From contig JAEWYQ010000020.1 of the NCBI GenBank assembly GCA_023395555.1, forward strand, positions 28,243 through 92,242: a stretch of 64,000 nucleotides of DNA. Reading direction: 5' to 3'. The notes under the pieces are model-generated. The model was not told the DNA's origin. It saw only the letters and a program-made list of their open reading frames with translations, and ran no database searches. This document shows positions 49,904-60,192 of the stretch, one piece after another (the first letter of the stretch is position 1; every line of letters begins with the position of its first letter). The position numbers and the translations under genes were made by a program. Source of the DNA: Bacillota bacterium (GTDB lineage Bacteria > Bacillota > Clostridia > Lachnospirales > Lachnospiraceae).

Positions 49904-52813
49904 ATGTATAAAATGAATAAAATACACCTTGGGGCGGCTTTTCTCACGGCAGCCGCAGTAATCATTGCCATCCTTTGCTTTACAGGCTCCCCAAAACACA
50001 GCACAGCCCAGGAGACGGCGGCTGCCCTGGCGGAATATGAAGAGAAAATGGATTCCTTTTCCGATGCCATAGATTATGATGTTTACCTCCGGCAGTTTGA
50101 CCGGAGCAGGAGGCCGGAGCGGGAGTATGTGATTTGGGCAAAGGACTATGTCAGGACAGAGAATATGAAGGCCGCCCTAATGGAGAATTACCAGGGCATG
50201 GAAGGCAGCTCGGTCTTAACCGATGAGTCCGGATTGATTGAGTACAGAGTCAATATTGAGGAAGAGGGCTTTTATGAGCTTTCTCTTGTGTACTATCCGG
50301 TGGAGGGGAAGGGAGCATCCATCCAGAGAGCCATCTTTGTGGATGGAGAGCTGCCCTATTCCCAGATGTCCAAGATTGAGTTCTCAAGAATATGGAAAAA
50401 CAAGAGCTCCGTCTGGGAGGTGGATAATCAGGGGAATGACATTAAACCGGAACAGGTGGAGGCCCCGGAGTGGATAACCGGCTATTGCTATGACAACGAC
50501 GGATATGTAACAGACCGCTTATCCGTCTATCTGTCCCAGGGCGAGCATGTCCTTACCCTGGTATCCCAGAAGGAGCCGATGCTGCTGCACAAAATAATAT
50601 TGAATAATTCCCGGGAGCCGCAGGAATACAGCCGGGTTATGGAGGAAGGAGCCAGGGAGAATAAAAAGGATTCCTCCGGGCAGCTAGTTACCATCGAAGC
50701 GGAAATGGCGGACCGCAAATCCTCCCAGATGCTTTATCCCGTCCAGGATAAGTCCTCCCCTGCCGTAACACCCAGCAGCGCCAAGGTTCTTCAAAACAAC
50801 ACCATCGGAGGAAATAGCTGGAGGAGCGTGGGACAGTGGCTGGAGTGGGATTTTGAGGTTGCGGAAAGCGGCTATTATCAGATTGGAATGCATATAAAGC
50901 AAAACTTTGTAAAGGGAACCTATATATCAAGAAAAATAACCATTGACGGCGAGCTTCCCTTTGAAGAAATGAGCAGCTATCCTTTCCGGTTTAAAGCAAA
51001 CTGGCATCAGAAGGTATTAAGTGACGCCGGCGGCGACCCATACAAATTCTATTTGGAAGCGGGAAAGCATACCATCCGCATGGAGACGGTTCTCGGTGAT
51101 TTTTCCGCTATCATCGGTGCGGTGGAGAATATTCAGGGGAAGTTAAATACAATTTACCGGAAAGTAATCCGAATCACCGGAGTGGCGCCGGATCTTTACC
51201 GAGACTATCAGATTGAGAGGAGCCTTCCCGGCCTGTCGGAGGAGACAGAGAAGGCGGCAAAGGAGCTGGATGCCATAATTGATGAGCTGCAGAGAGTGGC
51301 CGGAGCCAGGAGTGACCGGGAAGCGGTGCTGCTTACTATGCGGGATCAGCTCTATACGCTGGCTGGGGATGTGGAGCTGTTTTCAAAACTGATTTCCTCC
51401 TATAAGGTAAATATGAGTGCGGTGGGCACCTGGATTACCCAGGTTATATCCCAGCCCCTCCAGTTAGATTCCATCTATGTATATTCCCCGGATCAGGAGA
51501 TGCCCAAGCTGAAAGCTTCATTTTTCAGCCAGCTGGTCTATGAGATCAAGAGCCTGTACTATTCCTTTATCGTAGATTATAACCAGATCGGCAATGTGGC
51601 GGAGAACAGCTCCGATAATGAGATCCTGACCATCTGGGTCGGTACCGGACGGGATCAGGCTAATGTCATCAAGGCTCTTATTGATGAAACCTTTACCAAG
51701 GAGACGGGAATCGGGGTCAATGTCATGCTGGTGGACATGAACACCCTGCTTCAGGCTACGCTGGCAGGCCAGGGGCCGGATGTGGCAATGCAGGTGAATT
51801 ATGACCTGCCCATGAATTACGGAGTGAGAAATGCCCTGTATGATCTCAGCGGATTTGAGGATCTGTCCGTGGTGAAGTCAAGATTCCATGATAGCGCAAT
51901 GGTTCCCTTTGAATTTGAAGGAAAGACCTTCGCCCTCCCGGAGACCCAGACCTTTCCCATGATGTTCTACAGAAAGGATATTTTAAAGGAGCTGAATCTG
52001 GAGGTTCCCAGGACATGGGAAGAGATGAAGTCGGCTCTGTCGGTGCTCAGTGATAATCAGATGGAGCTTGGAATGCTTCCCACGGAACCGGTTTATTCCA
52101 TGCTGCTGTATCAGAACGGCGGACAGTATTATAAGAATAATGCAACGGCCTCCGCATTGGATGAGGATGTTGCCATTAATGTATTCAAGAATTTCTGCAA
52201 TTATTATACCAGGTATAAGCTGGACCGGGAGACCAGTGTGGAACAGCGCTTCCGTACCGGGGAGACACCGATTATTATAGCGGATTATACCACCTATAAT
52301 AATTTCCAGGTATCGGCACCGGATATCAAGGGACTATGGTCCTTCACCGGTGTTCCGGGAACGGTCCGGAAGGACGGTCAGGTGGACAACACGGTAACCA
52401 GCACGGGCTCCGCCGTCATTATGCTGAAGAACTGCAAGAATCCGAAGGATGCCTGGAGATATATGAAATGGTGGACCTCTGCCGAAATTCAGACGGCGTA
52501 CGGTAAGGAAATGGAAAGCCTCATGGGCGCATCGGCCCGGTATCCGACGGCCAATAAGGAAGCGTTTCAAAATCTTCCCTGGTCTGTTTCGGAATATGAG
52601 ATTTTGAATCAGCAGTTTGAGCATGTGGTAGGGCTGGAGCAGGTGCCGGGAGGATATTTTACCTGGAGAAATGTATATAACGCCTTCTACCGGGTGGTGA
52701 TTAAGAAAACCTCACCCAGGGAGACCATGACCGATTATGTAAGATACATCAATGCGGAAATAACAAAAAAACGTACAAAGCTGGGCCTTGGTATGACCTG
52801 GGATGCAGACTAG
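49904..52813 (+). CDS. Membrane-anchored carbohydrate-binding-like / ABC solute-binding fusion protein
   Basis: A 969-residue protein, more than twice the length of an ordinary binding protein. A signal anchor (about residues 8-28, no lipobox Cys) is followed by two similar beta-sandwich modules resembling CBM35/CBM6 (about 90-245 and 260-405; both contain an IFVDGELPYSQMS or ITIDGELPFEEMS segment), a helical linker (about 430-560) and a C-terminal family-1 solute-binding domain (about 570-960, from ILTIWVGTG). It would hold polysaccharide at the surface and pass oligosaccharide to the permeases encoded next. It heads a run of eight same-strand genes. The module types are inferred from sequence pattern. 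Confidence 0.87.
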   Translation: MYKMNKIHLGAAFLTAAAVIIAILCFTGSPKHSTAQETAAALAEYEEKMDSFSDAIDYDVYLRQFDRSRRPEREYVIWAKDYVRTENMKAALMENYQGMEGSSVLTDESGLIEYRVNIEEEGFYELSLVYYPVEGKGASIQRAIFVDGELPYSQMSKIEFSRIWKNKSSVWEVDNQGNDIKPEQVEAPEWITGYCYDNDGYVTDRLSVYLSQGEHVLTLVSQKEPMLLHKIILNNSREPQEYSRVMEEGARENKKDSSGQLVTIEAEMADRKSSQMLYPVQDKSSPAVTPSSAKVLQNNTIGGNSWRSVGQWLEWDFEVAESGYYQIGMHIKQNFVKGTYISRKITIDGELPFEEMSSYPFRFKANWHQKVLSDAGGDPYKFYLEAGKHTIRMETVLGDFSAIIGAVENIQGKLNTIYRKVIRITGVAPDLYRDYQIERSLPGLSEETEKAAKELDAIIDELQRVAGARSDREAVLLTMRDQLYTLAGDVELFSKLISSYKVNMSAVGTWITQVISQPLQLDSIYVYSPDQEMPKLKASFFSQLVYEIKSLYYSFIVDYNQIGNVAENSSDNEILTIWVGTGRDQANVIKALIDETFTKETGIGVNVMLVDMNTLLQATLAGQGPDVAMQVNYDLPMNYGVRNALYDLSGFEDLSVVKSRFHDSAMVPFEFEGKTFALPETQTFPMMFYRKDILKELNLEVPRTWEEMKSALSVLSDNQMELGMLPTEPVYSMLLYQNGGQYYKNNATASALDEDVAINVFKNFCNYYTRYKLDRETSVEQRFRTGETPIIIADYTTYNNFQVSAPDIKGLWSFTGVPGTVRKDGQVDNTVTSTGSAVIMLKNCKNPKDAWRYMKWWTSAEIQTAYGKEMESLMGASARYPTANKEAFQNLPWSVSEYEILNQQFEHVVGLEQVPGGYFTWRNVYNAFYRVVIKKTSPRETMTDYVRYINAEITKKRTKLGLGMTWDAD

Positions 52814-52831
52814 AAAGGAGCTTATATAAGA

Positions 52832-53737
52832 ATGAAACGACCCTCGTACACTTTAAAATACAGAATGAAAAAAAGCGCTCCGGCCTATCTGCTTCTGACC
52901 CCTTATTTTATCCTGTTCTTTCTCTTTACGGTGCTTCCGGTATGTACTTCAATTATTTTAAGCTTTACGAATTTTAATATGCTGGAACTTCCTCAGTTTG
53001 TGGGATGGGCAAATTATAAAAACCTTATGCTGGATGATGATATTTTTATGATTGCCTTAAAAAACACCTTTATTTTCGCGGTGATCACCGGCCCCATCAG
53101 CTATATGATGTGTCTGATTTTCGCCTGGATCATTAATGAATTCCATGGAAAGCTGAGAGCGTTTCTGACGCTGATCTTCTATGCACCTTCCATCTCCGGC
53201 AATGCCTACCTGGTCTGGACGCTGATCCTCTCCGGTGACCGCTACGGCTATCTGAACGGATGGCTGATCCGGACGGGCTTCTTGTATTCTCCCATCTTAT
53301 GGATGAGAACAGAGCAATATGTTCTGCCCTTATTGATTGTGGTTCAGCTCTGGTTAAGTCTGGGAACAGGCTTCCTGACCTTCATTGCCGGACTTCAGAC
53401 CGTGGATAAGTCCCTGTACGAGGCGGCGGCGGTGGATGGGGTCAAGAACCGCTGGCAGGAACTATGGTATGTGACACTGCCCTCCATGCGGCCCCAGCTG
53501 CTGTTCGGGGCGGTGATGCAGATAACCCAGTCCCTGGCTGTGGCAGACATTTCTATTCAGCTGGCCGGCAACCCCAGTGTAAATTATGCGGGAGCGACCG
53601 TGGTGACGCATCTGATGGATTATGGCAGCCAGAGATATGAGATGGGATATGCTTCTGCCATTGCCACCCTTCTGTTCCTGATTATGATGGGGGCTAATAT
53701 GCTGGTGCAGAAAATACTCAGAAAGGTAGGAAACTGA
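52832..53737 (+). CDS. Sugar ABC transporter permease (MalF/UgpA type), first pair
   Basis: A 301-residue permease with six predicted helices; the N-terminus PAYLLLTPYFILFFLFTVLPVC and the EAA loop YEAAAVDGVKNRWQELWYVTLPS are diagnostic. It starts 18 bp after the fusion binding protein and 1 bp before its partner permease, so all three are one unit. No cognate ATPase is encoded nearby. Confidence 0.95.
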   Translation: MKRPSYTLKYRMKKSAPAYLLLTPYFILFFLFTVLPVCTSIILSFTNFNMLELPQFVGWANYKNLMLDDDIFMIALKNTFIFAVITGPISYMMCLIFAWIINEFHGKLRAFLTLIFYAPSISGNAYLVWTLILSGDRYGYLNGWLIRTGFLYSPILWMRTEQYVLPLLIVVQLWLSLGTGFLTFIAGLQTVDKSLYEAAAVDGVKNRWQELWYVTLPSMRPQLLFGAVMQITQSLAVADISIQLAGNPSVNYAGATVVTHLMDYGSQRYEMGYASAIATLLFLIMMGANMLVQKILRKVGN

Positions 53738-53738
53738 T

Positions 53739-54602
53739 ATGAAGCATATTTTTAAGCGTCAGAAGCAGTTGAACCGTTCCGCGGCCGGAAATATGTTTCT
53801 TTTTGTAATCATGGCCATTTGTGCGGTGTTTATGGCGCTGCCCCTGGTTATGATCGTCAATAACGCCCTGAAGCCCATGGATGAAATACTGAGGTATCCG
53901 CCCAAAATCCTGGTTAAGAATCCAACCCTGGATAATTTTTCGAGTCTCTTCATTCTCATGAAGAATTCCTGGGTGCCCTTCAGCAGATATATCTTAAATA
54001 CGGTTATCATTACCGGGATCGGGACAGTGGGACATGTGCTTCTGGCATCCGCGGCAGCCTATGCCCTGGCAAAGCTGGAGTTTGTGGGGAAAGAGCTGCT
54101 GTTTCGGATTGTTGTCCTTTCCCTGATGTTTTCCTCCATGGTTACGGCAATTCCCAACTATATGATTGTATCCTGGCTGGGGATCAACAACACCTACGCC
54201 GCGGTAATTCTTCCGGCCTTTGCCTACAGCCTGGGATTGTATCTGATGAAGCAGTTTATCGAACAGATCCCGGATTCCCTCATCGAATCCTGCCGTCTGG
54301 ACGGAGCCGGAGAGATTAAGATATTCTGGTTTATGATTATGCCCAATGTAAAGCCGGCCTGGCTGACCCTGGCCATCTTTCAGTTCCAGGCTCTGTGGGG
54401 CAATACGGGAAGCGTATTCTTAAGGGATGAACAGATTAAGCCCCTGCAGTATGCCTTGAATCAGATTGTGGCAGGCGGTGTGTCAAGAGCCGGTGCGGGA
54501 GCGGCGGTGCAGTTTATTATTGCAATTATTCCCATCACCTTCTTTATCATAAGCCAGAGCCATATTATTGAAACTATGACCACATCAGGGATGAAGGACT
54601 AA
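53739..54602 (+). CDS. Sugar ABC transporter permease (MalG/UgpE type), first pair
   Basis: A 287-residue permease. The EAA-like loop reads IESCRLDGAGEIKIFWFMIMPN, with Cys in place of the usual second Ala, and the C-terminus (IIPITFFIISQSHIIETMTTSGMKD) is typical of MalG-like subunits. It abuts the preceding permease gene, consistent with a heterodimeric channel. Confidence 0.94.
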   Translation: MKHIFKRQKQLNRSAAGNMFLFVIMAICAVFMALPLVMIVNNALKPMDEILRYPPKILVKNPTLDNFSSLFILMKNSWVPFSRYILNTVIITGIGTVGHVLLASAAAYALAKLEFVGKELLFRIVVLSLMFSSMVTAIPNYMIVSWLGINNTYAAVILPAFAYSLGLYLMKQFIEQIPDSLIESCRLDGAGEIKIFWFMIMPNVKPAWLTLAIFQFQALWGNTGSVFLRDEQIKPLQYALNQIVAGGVSRAGAGAAVQFIIAIIPITFFIISQSHIIETMTTSGMKD

Positions 54603-54618
54603 GGAGGTTAGGAAAGGC

Positions 54619-56079
54619 ATGGTTATTAGCATGAAAAAGCAGATACTATTCTTACTATTCCCCATGATAATCATACTGGTTTTTGCGGACACCTCTGCTT
54701 CTATGGCATCCACGAGTGTGCCCTATGACACCTATAATTATGATTATTGGGGAGATATCGTTCATACACCGGCGGCCTATATTCCCTATGGAAGCCTCAC
54801 CGGAGAGAATCTTGGAATTGGAGCATGGAAGAAACCCCAGGATTTTTACTATAAGAACGGGATCCTGTATCTCCTGGACACGGATAATCACCGTATTGTG
54901 CTCCTGGATTCCGGGCTGAAATTAGTCTCGGTGATTGACCGCTTTCAAAATAACGGACAGGAGGACGGCTTTAAAAATCCCTATGGCATCTGTGTAACGG
55001 AGGATGGAAGAATCTATGTTGCCGACACGGGAAATCAAAGGATTGTTGTTCTGGACCAGGAGGGGGCTCTCATCCGGCTGATCCGGTATAAGCAATCCGA
55101 GATGCTTCCGGAGGACTTTGTATTTACTCCCTTGAAGGTATCGGTGGATTATGCGGGCAGAGTATATGTAATTGCAAAAAACATGTACCAGGGAATTATG
55201 GAATTTGATCAAAAAGATAATTTTACAGGGTTTACCGGAACCATTAATGTGCACCTGACACCCTATGAGATCTTCTGGCGGAGGTTTTCCACCAAGGAGC
55301 AGAGAGCGAAGCAAAAATTGTATATCGCAACGGAATTTACCGGGATAGATGTGGATGAGGATGGATTCTTGTACGCCTCCAATGTGGATACCAACGGGAA
55401 GCAGTCGGTTCGGTGCCTGAATCCCAAGGGGGAGGATGTCATCGGTAAGAATGAACGGGTGAATCTCAGCGGAGATCTCTCCTGGAGAATTGCCGGAGAA
55501 TTTTCCGGCGCCTCCAAAATTGTGGATGTGAAGTACCGGGGAAAGGGAATCTATTCTATTCTGGATTACACCAGGGGAAGGATCTTTACCTATAACCAGG
55601 AAGGGGATCTCCTCTATATCTTCGGCGGGATGGGAAGCCAGTACGGAACCTTTAAGACGCCCACCGCAATAGAAGAAATGGAGGGAAATATTATTGTGCT
55701 GGATTCCAGCCGGAACGCCATACTGATCTTTGCCCCGACCAAGTACGGCAGCTTAATCAATGAAGCGGTAGCGCTCCGGTATGACGGGGATGAAGCAGCG
55801 GCGGTGGAGAAGTGGGAGGAGGTATTAAAGCTGGATTCCAATTTTGAACTGGCTTATACCGGAATCGGAAAATCCTATCTTGCGGCGGGGGATAACCGGG
55901 CGGCGATGCAGTATCTGAAGCTGGGCATGGAGAGGACTTATTATTCCACCGCATATCGGAGATTAAGGAATGGGTTTCTCAATGACAATCTGAACTATAT
56001 TCTGACGGGGGTCTGTGCCGCCGGTCTGGGCCTGTTCCTGTCATTCCGAATCCGGAAGAGAAAGAGGAGGGAACAATGA
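54619..56079 (+). CDS. Membrane-anchored NHL-repeat protein with TPR-like tail
   Basis: A 486-residue extracytoplasmic protein: signal peptide (about residues 6-30), an NHL-type beta-propeller (about 60-380) with repeats such as LYLLDTDNHRIVLLD, IYVADTGNQRIVVLD and FLYASNVDTN, a short TPR-like helical region (about 385-450, with WEEVLKLDSNFELAYTGIGKSYLAAGD), and a C-terminal membrane helix with a basic tail (RIRKRKRREQ). Propellers of this kind bind carbohydrate or protein. It lies between the two permease pairs and overlaps the next gene by 4 bp (ATGA), so the two are translationally coupled. Role in the transporter is unknown. Confidence 0.87.
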   Translation: MVISMKKQILFLLFPMIIILVFADTSASMASTSVPYDTYNYDYWGDIVHTPAAYIPYGSLTGENLGIGAWKKPQDFYYKNGILYLLDTDNHRIVLLDSGLKLVSVIDRFQNNGQEDGFKNPYGICVTEDGRIYVADTGNQRIVVLDQEGALIRLIRYKQSEMLPEDFVFTPLKVSVDYAGRVYVIAKNMYQGIMEFDQKDNFTGFTGTINVHLTPYEIFWRRFSTKEQRAKQKLYIATEFTGIDVDEDGFLYASNVDTNGKQSVRCLNPKGEDVIGKNERVNLSGDLSWRIAGEFSGASKIVDVKYRGKGIYSILDYTRGRIFTYNQEGDLLYIFGGMGSQYGTFKTPTAIEEMEGNIIVLDSSRNAILIFAPTKYGSLINEAVALRYDGDEAAAVEKWEEVLKLDSNFELAYTGIGKSYLAAGDNRAAMQYLKLGMERTYYSTAYRRLRNGFLNDNLNYILTGVCAAGLGLFLSFRIRKRKRREQ

Positions 56080-56699
56080 ATACGCAAAAACGATTAAACT
56101 ATGCATTCTATACCATGTTCCATCCCGGTGACGGCTTCTATGAGATAAGATACCGGGAAAAGGGCAGCGTGAAGCTGGCATTTTTCATGGTGGTTTTATT
56201 CAGTCTCTCCTTCTCTGTGAACAAGCGTTATGCCAGCTTTGTGGTCAATCCCCACAATGTGCTTTGGACCAACAGCCTGACGGATTTGCTGGCGATTGCG
56301 GCCTTCTACCTGCTGTTCTGTATCGCCAACTGGTCCATTACCTGTCTGATGGAAGGGGAAGGCAGACTGAAGGATATTATGACAGTGACGGGATATGCCA
56401 CGCTGCCCCTTCTCTGTACCTTGGTTCCCTGTACTCTGCTGTCCTATATTATTGCGGAGAATGAGCAGGCCTTTTACTACCTTATTCTGACGATCTCCGT
56501 TCTGTGGTTTTTGTTCCTGGTAATCGTGGGAATTATGAGAGTACATAATTATACCTTTGGCAAAACAGTGATAACGGCAATTCTTACCTTTGCGTCTATG
56601 ATTGTTATTTTATTTGTGATTTTGCTGATGGTGACAATTGTGCAGCAATTGTTCCTGTTTATCCAGAGTATCTATACGGAATTGGTATTTAGTGTGTAA
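56076..56699 (+). CDS. YIP1-family multispanning membrane protein
   Basis: A 207-residue membrane protein with about five hydrophobic segments (AFFMVVLFSLSFSV, LLAIAAFYLLFCIANW, LPLLCTLVPCTLLSYII, LILTISVLWFLFLVIVG, ILTFASMIVILFVILLM). The N-terminal MFHPGDGFYEIRYREKGS and the pattern FCIANWSITCLMEGEGRLKDIMTVTGYA match the YIP1 domain found in bacteria. Function of the bacterial family is not well defined. Coupling to the NHL-protein gene by ATGA overlap suggests that the two work together in the membrane. Confidence 0.85.
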   Translation: MNTQKRLNYAFYTMFHPGDGFYEIRYREKGSVKLAFFMVVLFSLSFSVNKRYASFVVNPHNVLWTNSLTDLLAIAAFYLLFCIANWSITCLMEGEGRLKDIMTVTGYATLPLLCTLVPCTLLSYIIAENEQAFYYLILTISVLWFLFLVIVGIMRVHNYTFGKTVITAILTFASMIVILFVILLMVTIVQQLFLFIQSIYTELVFSV

Positions 56700-56711
56700 G
56701 GAGGAGGCAGA

Positions 56712-59264
56712 ATGAATAAGAAAAAATGGATCATTGCAGCAATCGCATCAGCCCTGCTTCTTCTGGGTATTGCCGGGTATGATATCTGGTACTTCTTTCT
56801 CTATGACGGCTGCCGGGAATCCCTGGAGGCCCTGACATATGATTATGAGGAGGGCACCGTATGGGAGACGCTGGAGGAAGCTCCGGACGGAATGGTAATG
56901 GTGGCAGAGAACAGCAATCTGAGGCTTTATGCCAATCTGGAAACGACAGAAATCCAGGTCTATGACAAACGAAACGGCCAGAGCGTATATTCTAATCCCC
57001 AGGAAGAGGACCCCATTGCGGCCAATGTCAATGCGGACGAATTAAAGAGCCAGATCGTGATTGATTATTTTACCGCCAGAAGAGACAGAGTAACGGCGAA
57101 TAACTATACTCTCAGCATCGCGCAGAAGCAGTTCACCTATGAAAGAATTAAGGATGGAATCCGGTTTATTTATACCATCGGCGACCAGAGCAGCAAAACC
57201 GGTATTGTGCCCATGTATATTACGGAGGAGAGACTTCAGACCGCAGTCCTGGATAAGCTTAGTGAAGCAGACGCCAAGGCGGTACGGTCAAAATATCTGG
57301 CCTCCCCAGAATATGAGGGCCATCTGGAATTAGCTTCCGGGGTTATAAAGTCAAAGCTTACCTTAAAGAAATTCCAGGATTATTTTGGGAAGGCCGGTTA
57401 CAGCCAGGAGGATTATGATCAGGATATGGCGGTGACAAAAGCCCTTGAGGAAGGAAAGGTAAGCTTTGAGATTCCCCTGGAATATCGCCTGGAGGACAGG
57501 GAACTGCGGGTATCCCTTCCGACAAAGCAGATTGTTGAAAAGGGCGGCGGGAAGATTGCCGGAATCAGCCTTCTGAAATTCTTTGGCGCCGCAGGTACCG
57601 GGGAGACCGGATATATGATGGTTCCCAACGGAAGCGGATCTCTGATTTATTTCAATAATGGCTCCAGCCAGGATGCCTACCGTCAGGATATATACGGAAC
57701 AGACCCCATGAACGCGAATTATATTGTAATAGAAAAAACCCAGAAGGCAAGGCTTCCGGTGTTTGGAATCAGCCGGGAGGAGTCCGCGGTATTTGCCAGA
57801 ATCACCAATGGGGATTCCTTTGCAGCCATAACAGCGGATGTGGCCGGAAAGATCAACAGCTACAATTATGTCTATCCAAGCTTCACCCTGCGTCAGTCAG
57901 AGCTGCTGAGCATGTTCGGTACCACGGGAGGGGAAGCCGATCTTCCCTTAGTGGAGAAGGAGCTCTACGATTGCAATCTGACCGTTCAATATGCATTCCT
58001 TGATAAAGAGGAGGCGGATTATTCCGGCATGGCCAATTATTTGAGACAGAGACTGATGGATGAGGGAGTATTAGAGAGAAAGACAGAGGAGAAACCGCTT
58101 CCCCTTTATCTGGATATCGTAGGCTCCGTACAGAAGAAAGCCTTTTTTCTGGGGATTCCATATCTGACCGATGAGCCGATGACGACTTATAAGCAGGCGG
58201 AAGAAATTGCAGGGCTCTTCCATGACCATCAGATCAGCAACCTTCGCATGACCTACCTCAGCTGGTTTAACGAGGGCTACTATCATGATATGCCGGACAG
58301 GGTTAAGCTGCTGGGAAAGCTGGGAGGGAAAAAGGGACTGGCAAAGCTCAACGGCTTTCTTGAGAATTCCGGAGGAAAGCTCTATGCCGATGCAGCCTTT
58401 GTACAGGTATCCCAGAACGCCTCCGGATTTTCTAAAATGTTTGAATCCTCCAAATACTACTCCGGTATCTACGGTGAGTTTGGCCAGGTGAATCCGTCAA
58501 CCCTGCGTCAGACCGCAAGTCTGGGATATAAGGAGACTCTGTATTACCTGCTTTCCCCCAGATATCTGGGCCATTACACCGACAGGTTTGCCAGGGAGGT
58601 GAAGGACCTGGAGCTGTCCGGAATCTCTCTCCGGGATCTGGGCGATTTTCTTGCCTCTGATAAGAATAAATCCCAGGCAATAAACCGGGAGCAGGCCAAG
58701 AAGATTGTGAAGGACTCCCTTCAGACCCTGCAGGATGCGGGGAAATCCCTTCGAGTGAAGGGAGGGAACTACTATTCCCTGCAATATGCGGAGGATCTTG
58801 CAGGGGTGCCCCTTCAGGGCAATCCATACTATATTGTGGACGAAGAGATTCCCTTTTATGAAATGGTGCTTCACGGATGCCTGGACTATGCAGGAACTCC
58901 CGTTAATCAGAGTGATGTCTATGATAAGCAGCAGATTCTTCTGCAATTGATAGAAACCGGTGCGGCTCCTTATTTCACCTTATCCTATGAGGAGTCCAGT
59001 GAGCTGAAATATTCCGGACTGAACTTTCTTGGCTCTGTTTACTTTGAGTATTGGATGGAGGATGCCATTTCCATTTACAATACCATAACTACAGCAGCAG
59101 GGGGGGTTCAAAACAGTACAATTCTAAGACATGAAATTTTGGAAGATTTCGTAAGAAAAATTACCTATGATAATGGAACTGTTATTTATATTAACTACGG
59201 CAGTGAACCGGCAGCAGTGGACGGTGTGACGGTACCCGCCATGGACTATAGGGTGAAGGAGTGA
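56712..59264 (+). CDS. DUF5696 membrane-anchored protein (probable TIM-barrel glycosidase-like)
   Basis: An 850-residue protein with an N-terminal signal anchor (about residues 6-30), a large beta-rich N-terminal part (about 60-440) and a C-terminal barrel-like part (about 460-790). The latter has conserved-looking acidic turns: [27 protein letters not shown] (Asp642, Asp645) and [16 protein letters not shown]. The pattern is that of DUF5696 proteins found beside sugar ABC genes in Paenibacillus and Lachnospiraceae. The domain order recalls retaining glycosidases of the GH36/GH101 type, but this is my inference. It starts 12 bp after the YIP1 gene and ends 4 bp before the next permease, so it belongs to the operon. 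Confidence 0.82.
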   Translation: MNKKKWIIAAIASALLLLGIAGYDIWYFFLYDGCRESLEALTYDYEEGTVWETLEEAPDGMVMVAENSNLRLYANLETTEIQVYDKRNGQSVYSNPQEEDPIAANVNADELKSQIVIDYFTARRDRVTANNYTLSIAQKQFTYERIKDGIRFIYTIGDQSSKTGIVPMYITEERLQTAVLDKLSEADAKAVRSKYLASPEYEGHLELASGVIKSKLTLKKFQDYFGKAGYSQEDYDQDMAVTKALEEGKVSFEIPLEYRLEDRELRVSLPTKQIVEKGGGKIAGISLLKFFGAAGTGETGYMMVPNGSGSLIYFNNGSSQDAYRQDIYGTDPMNANYIVIEKTQKARLPVFGISREESAVFARITNGDSFAAITADVAGKINSYNYVYPSFTLRQSELLSMFGTTGGEADLPLVEKELYDCNLTVQYAFLDKEEADYSGMANYLRQRLMDEGVLERKTEEKPLPLYLDIVGSVQKKAFFLGIPYLTDEPMTTYKQAEEIAGLFHDHQISNLRMTYLSWFNEGYYHDMPDRVKLLGKLGGKKGLAKLNGFLENSGGKLYADAAFVQVSQNASGFSKMFESSKYYSGIYGEFGQVNPSTLRQTASLGYKETLYYLLSPRYLGHYTDRFAREVKDLELSGISLRDLGDFLASDKNKSQAINREQAKKIVKDSLQTLQDAGKSLRVKGGNYYSLQYAEDLAGVPLQGNPYYIVDEEIPFYEMVLHGCLDYAGTPVNQSDVYDKQQILLQLIETGAAPYFTLSYEESSELKYSGLNFLGSVYFEYWMEDAISIYNTITTAAGGVQNSTILRHEILEDFVRKITYDNGTVIYINYGSEPAAVDGVTVPAMDYRVKE

Positions 59265-59268
59265 GAGA

Positions 59269-60177
59269 ATGAAGAGAAAAAAACTGTCCTTAAGCAGAAA
59301 ACGTGCAATTACCGGTATGTTATTCATTCTGCCCTGGTTCATCGGTATTGTGGTCTTTTATATGAGAACCCTGTTCCAGACAATACAATTCAGCCTGTGC
59401 CAGGTTGAATTTCAGGCCTCAGGAGGATATCAGCTGAAATTTGCCGGACTGAGCAATTTTGAATATGCCCTGCTGAAGCATGGAAGCTTTAATCAGGTGC
59501 TGGTATCCTCGGTAACGGATATGCTGATTGATGTTCCGCTGATTATATTTTTCAGCCTCCTTATGGCAATGCTGTTAAATCAAAAGTTCAAAGGAAGAAC
59601 CTTTATCCGCGCCATTTTCTTTATCCCGGTTATTATGGGATCGGGAGCAATCAACAGTGCAATTGAGATGGCGAGACAGGCGATTCAAGGGGGAATCGGA
59701 GTGGTCTCCGCCGAGTTTGCGGATTCCAACAATGGGGTCAGCATACAGTACTTTCTTGAGATCTTCATGCAGTTGGGCTTTCCGGAGAGAATTATCCGTT
59801 ATGTGGTTGAGGTGGTAGGCCGTATTTATGATATTATCAAGGCTTCCGGGATCCAGATTGTGATCTTCCTGGCGGCACTGCAATCCGTACCGGGCGCTCT
59901 TTATGAGGTATCCAGGATTGAGGGAGCCACTGCCTATGAGACCTTCTGGAAGGTGACCTTTCCCATGGTTTCCCCGCTGATTTTAACCAATGTGGTTTAT
60001 ACCATTGTAGATTCCTTTGTGAACAGCAAGGTTGTGGACGCTGCCTATGATGCGGCCTTTAAGAGTCTGAACTACGGTCTCAGCTCGGCCATGAGCGTAC
60101 TGAGCACGATGATTACCTGTATCATATTATTGGCGGTGGGCTTTGCTATTTCCAGGAAGACCTTTTATTACAATTAG
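59269..60177 (+). CDS. Sugar ABC transporter permease (MalF type), second pair
   Basis: A 302-residue permease. It opens with [22 protein letters not shown] and has the EAA loop [22 protein letters not shown], where the usual EAA is EVS. It has an unusually long external loop (about residues 125-190) compared with the first-pair subunit. It begins 4 bp after the DUF5696 gene. Confidence 0.93.
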   Translation: MKRKKLSLSRKRAITGMLFILPWFIGIVVFYMRTLFQTIQFSLCQVEFQASGGYQLKFAGLSNFEYALLKHGSFNQVLVSSVTDMLIDVPLIIFFSLLMAMLLNQKFKGRTFIRAIFFIPVIMGSGAINSAIEMARQAIQGGIGVVSAEFADSNNGVSIQYFLEIFMQLGFPERIIRYVVEVVGRIYDIIKASGIQIVIFLAALQSVPGALYEVSRIEGATAYETFWKVTFPMVSPLILTNVVYTIVDSFVNSKVVDAAYDAAFKSLNYGLSSAMSVLSTMITCIILLAVGFAISRKTFYYN

Positions 60178-60192
60178 GAAAGGAGGGATTGA

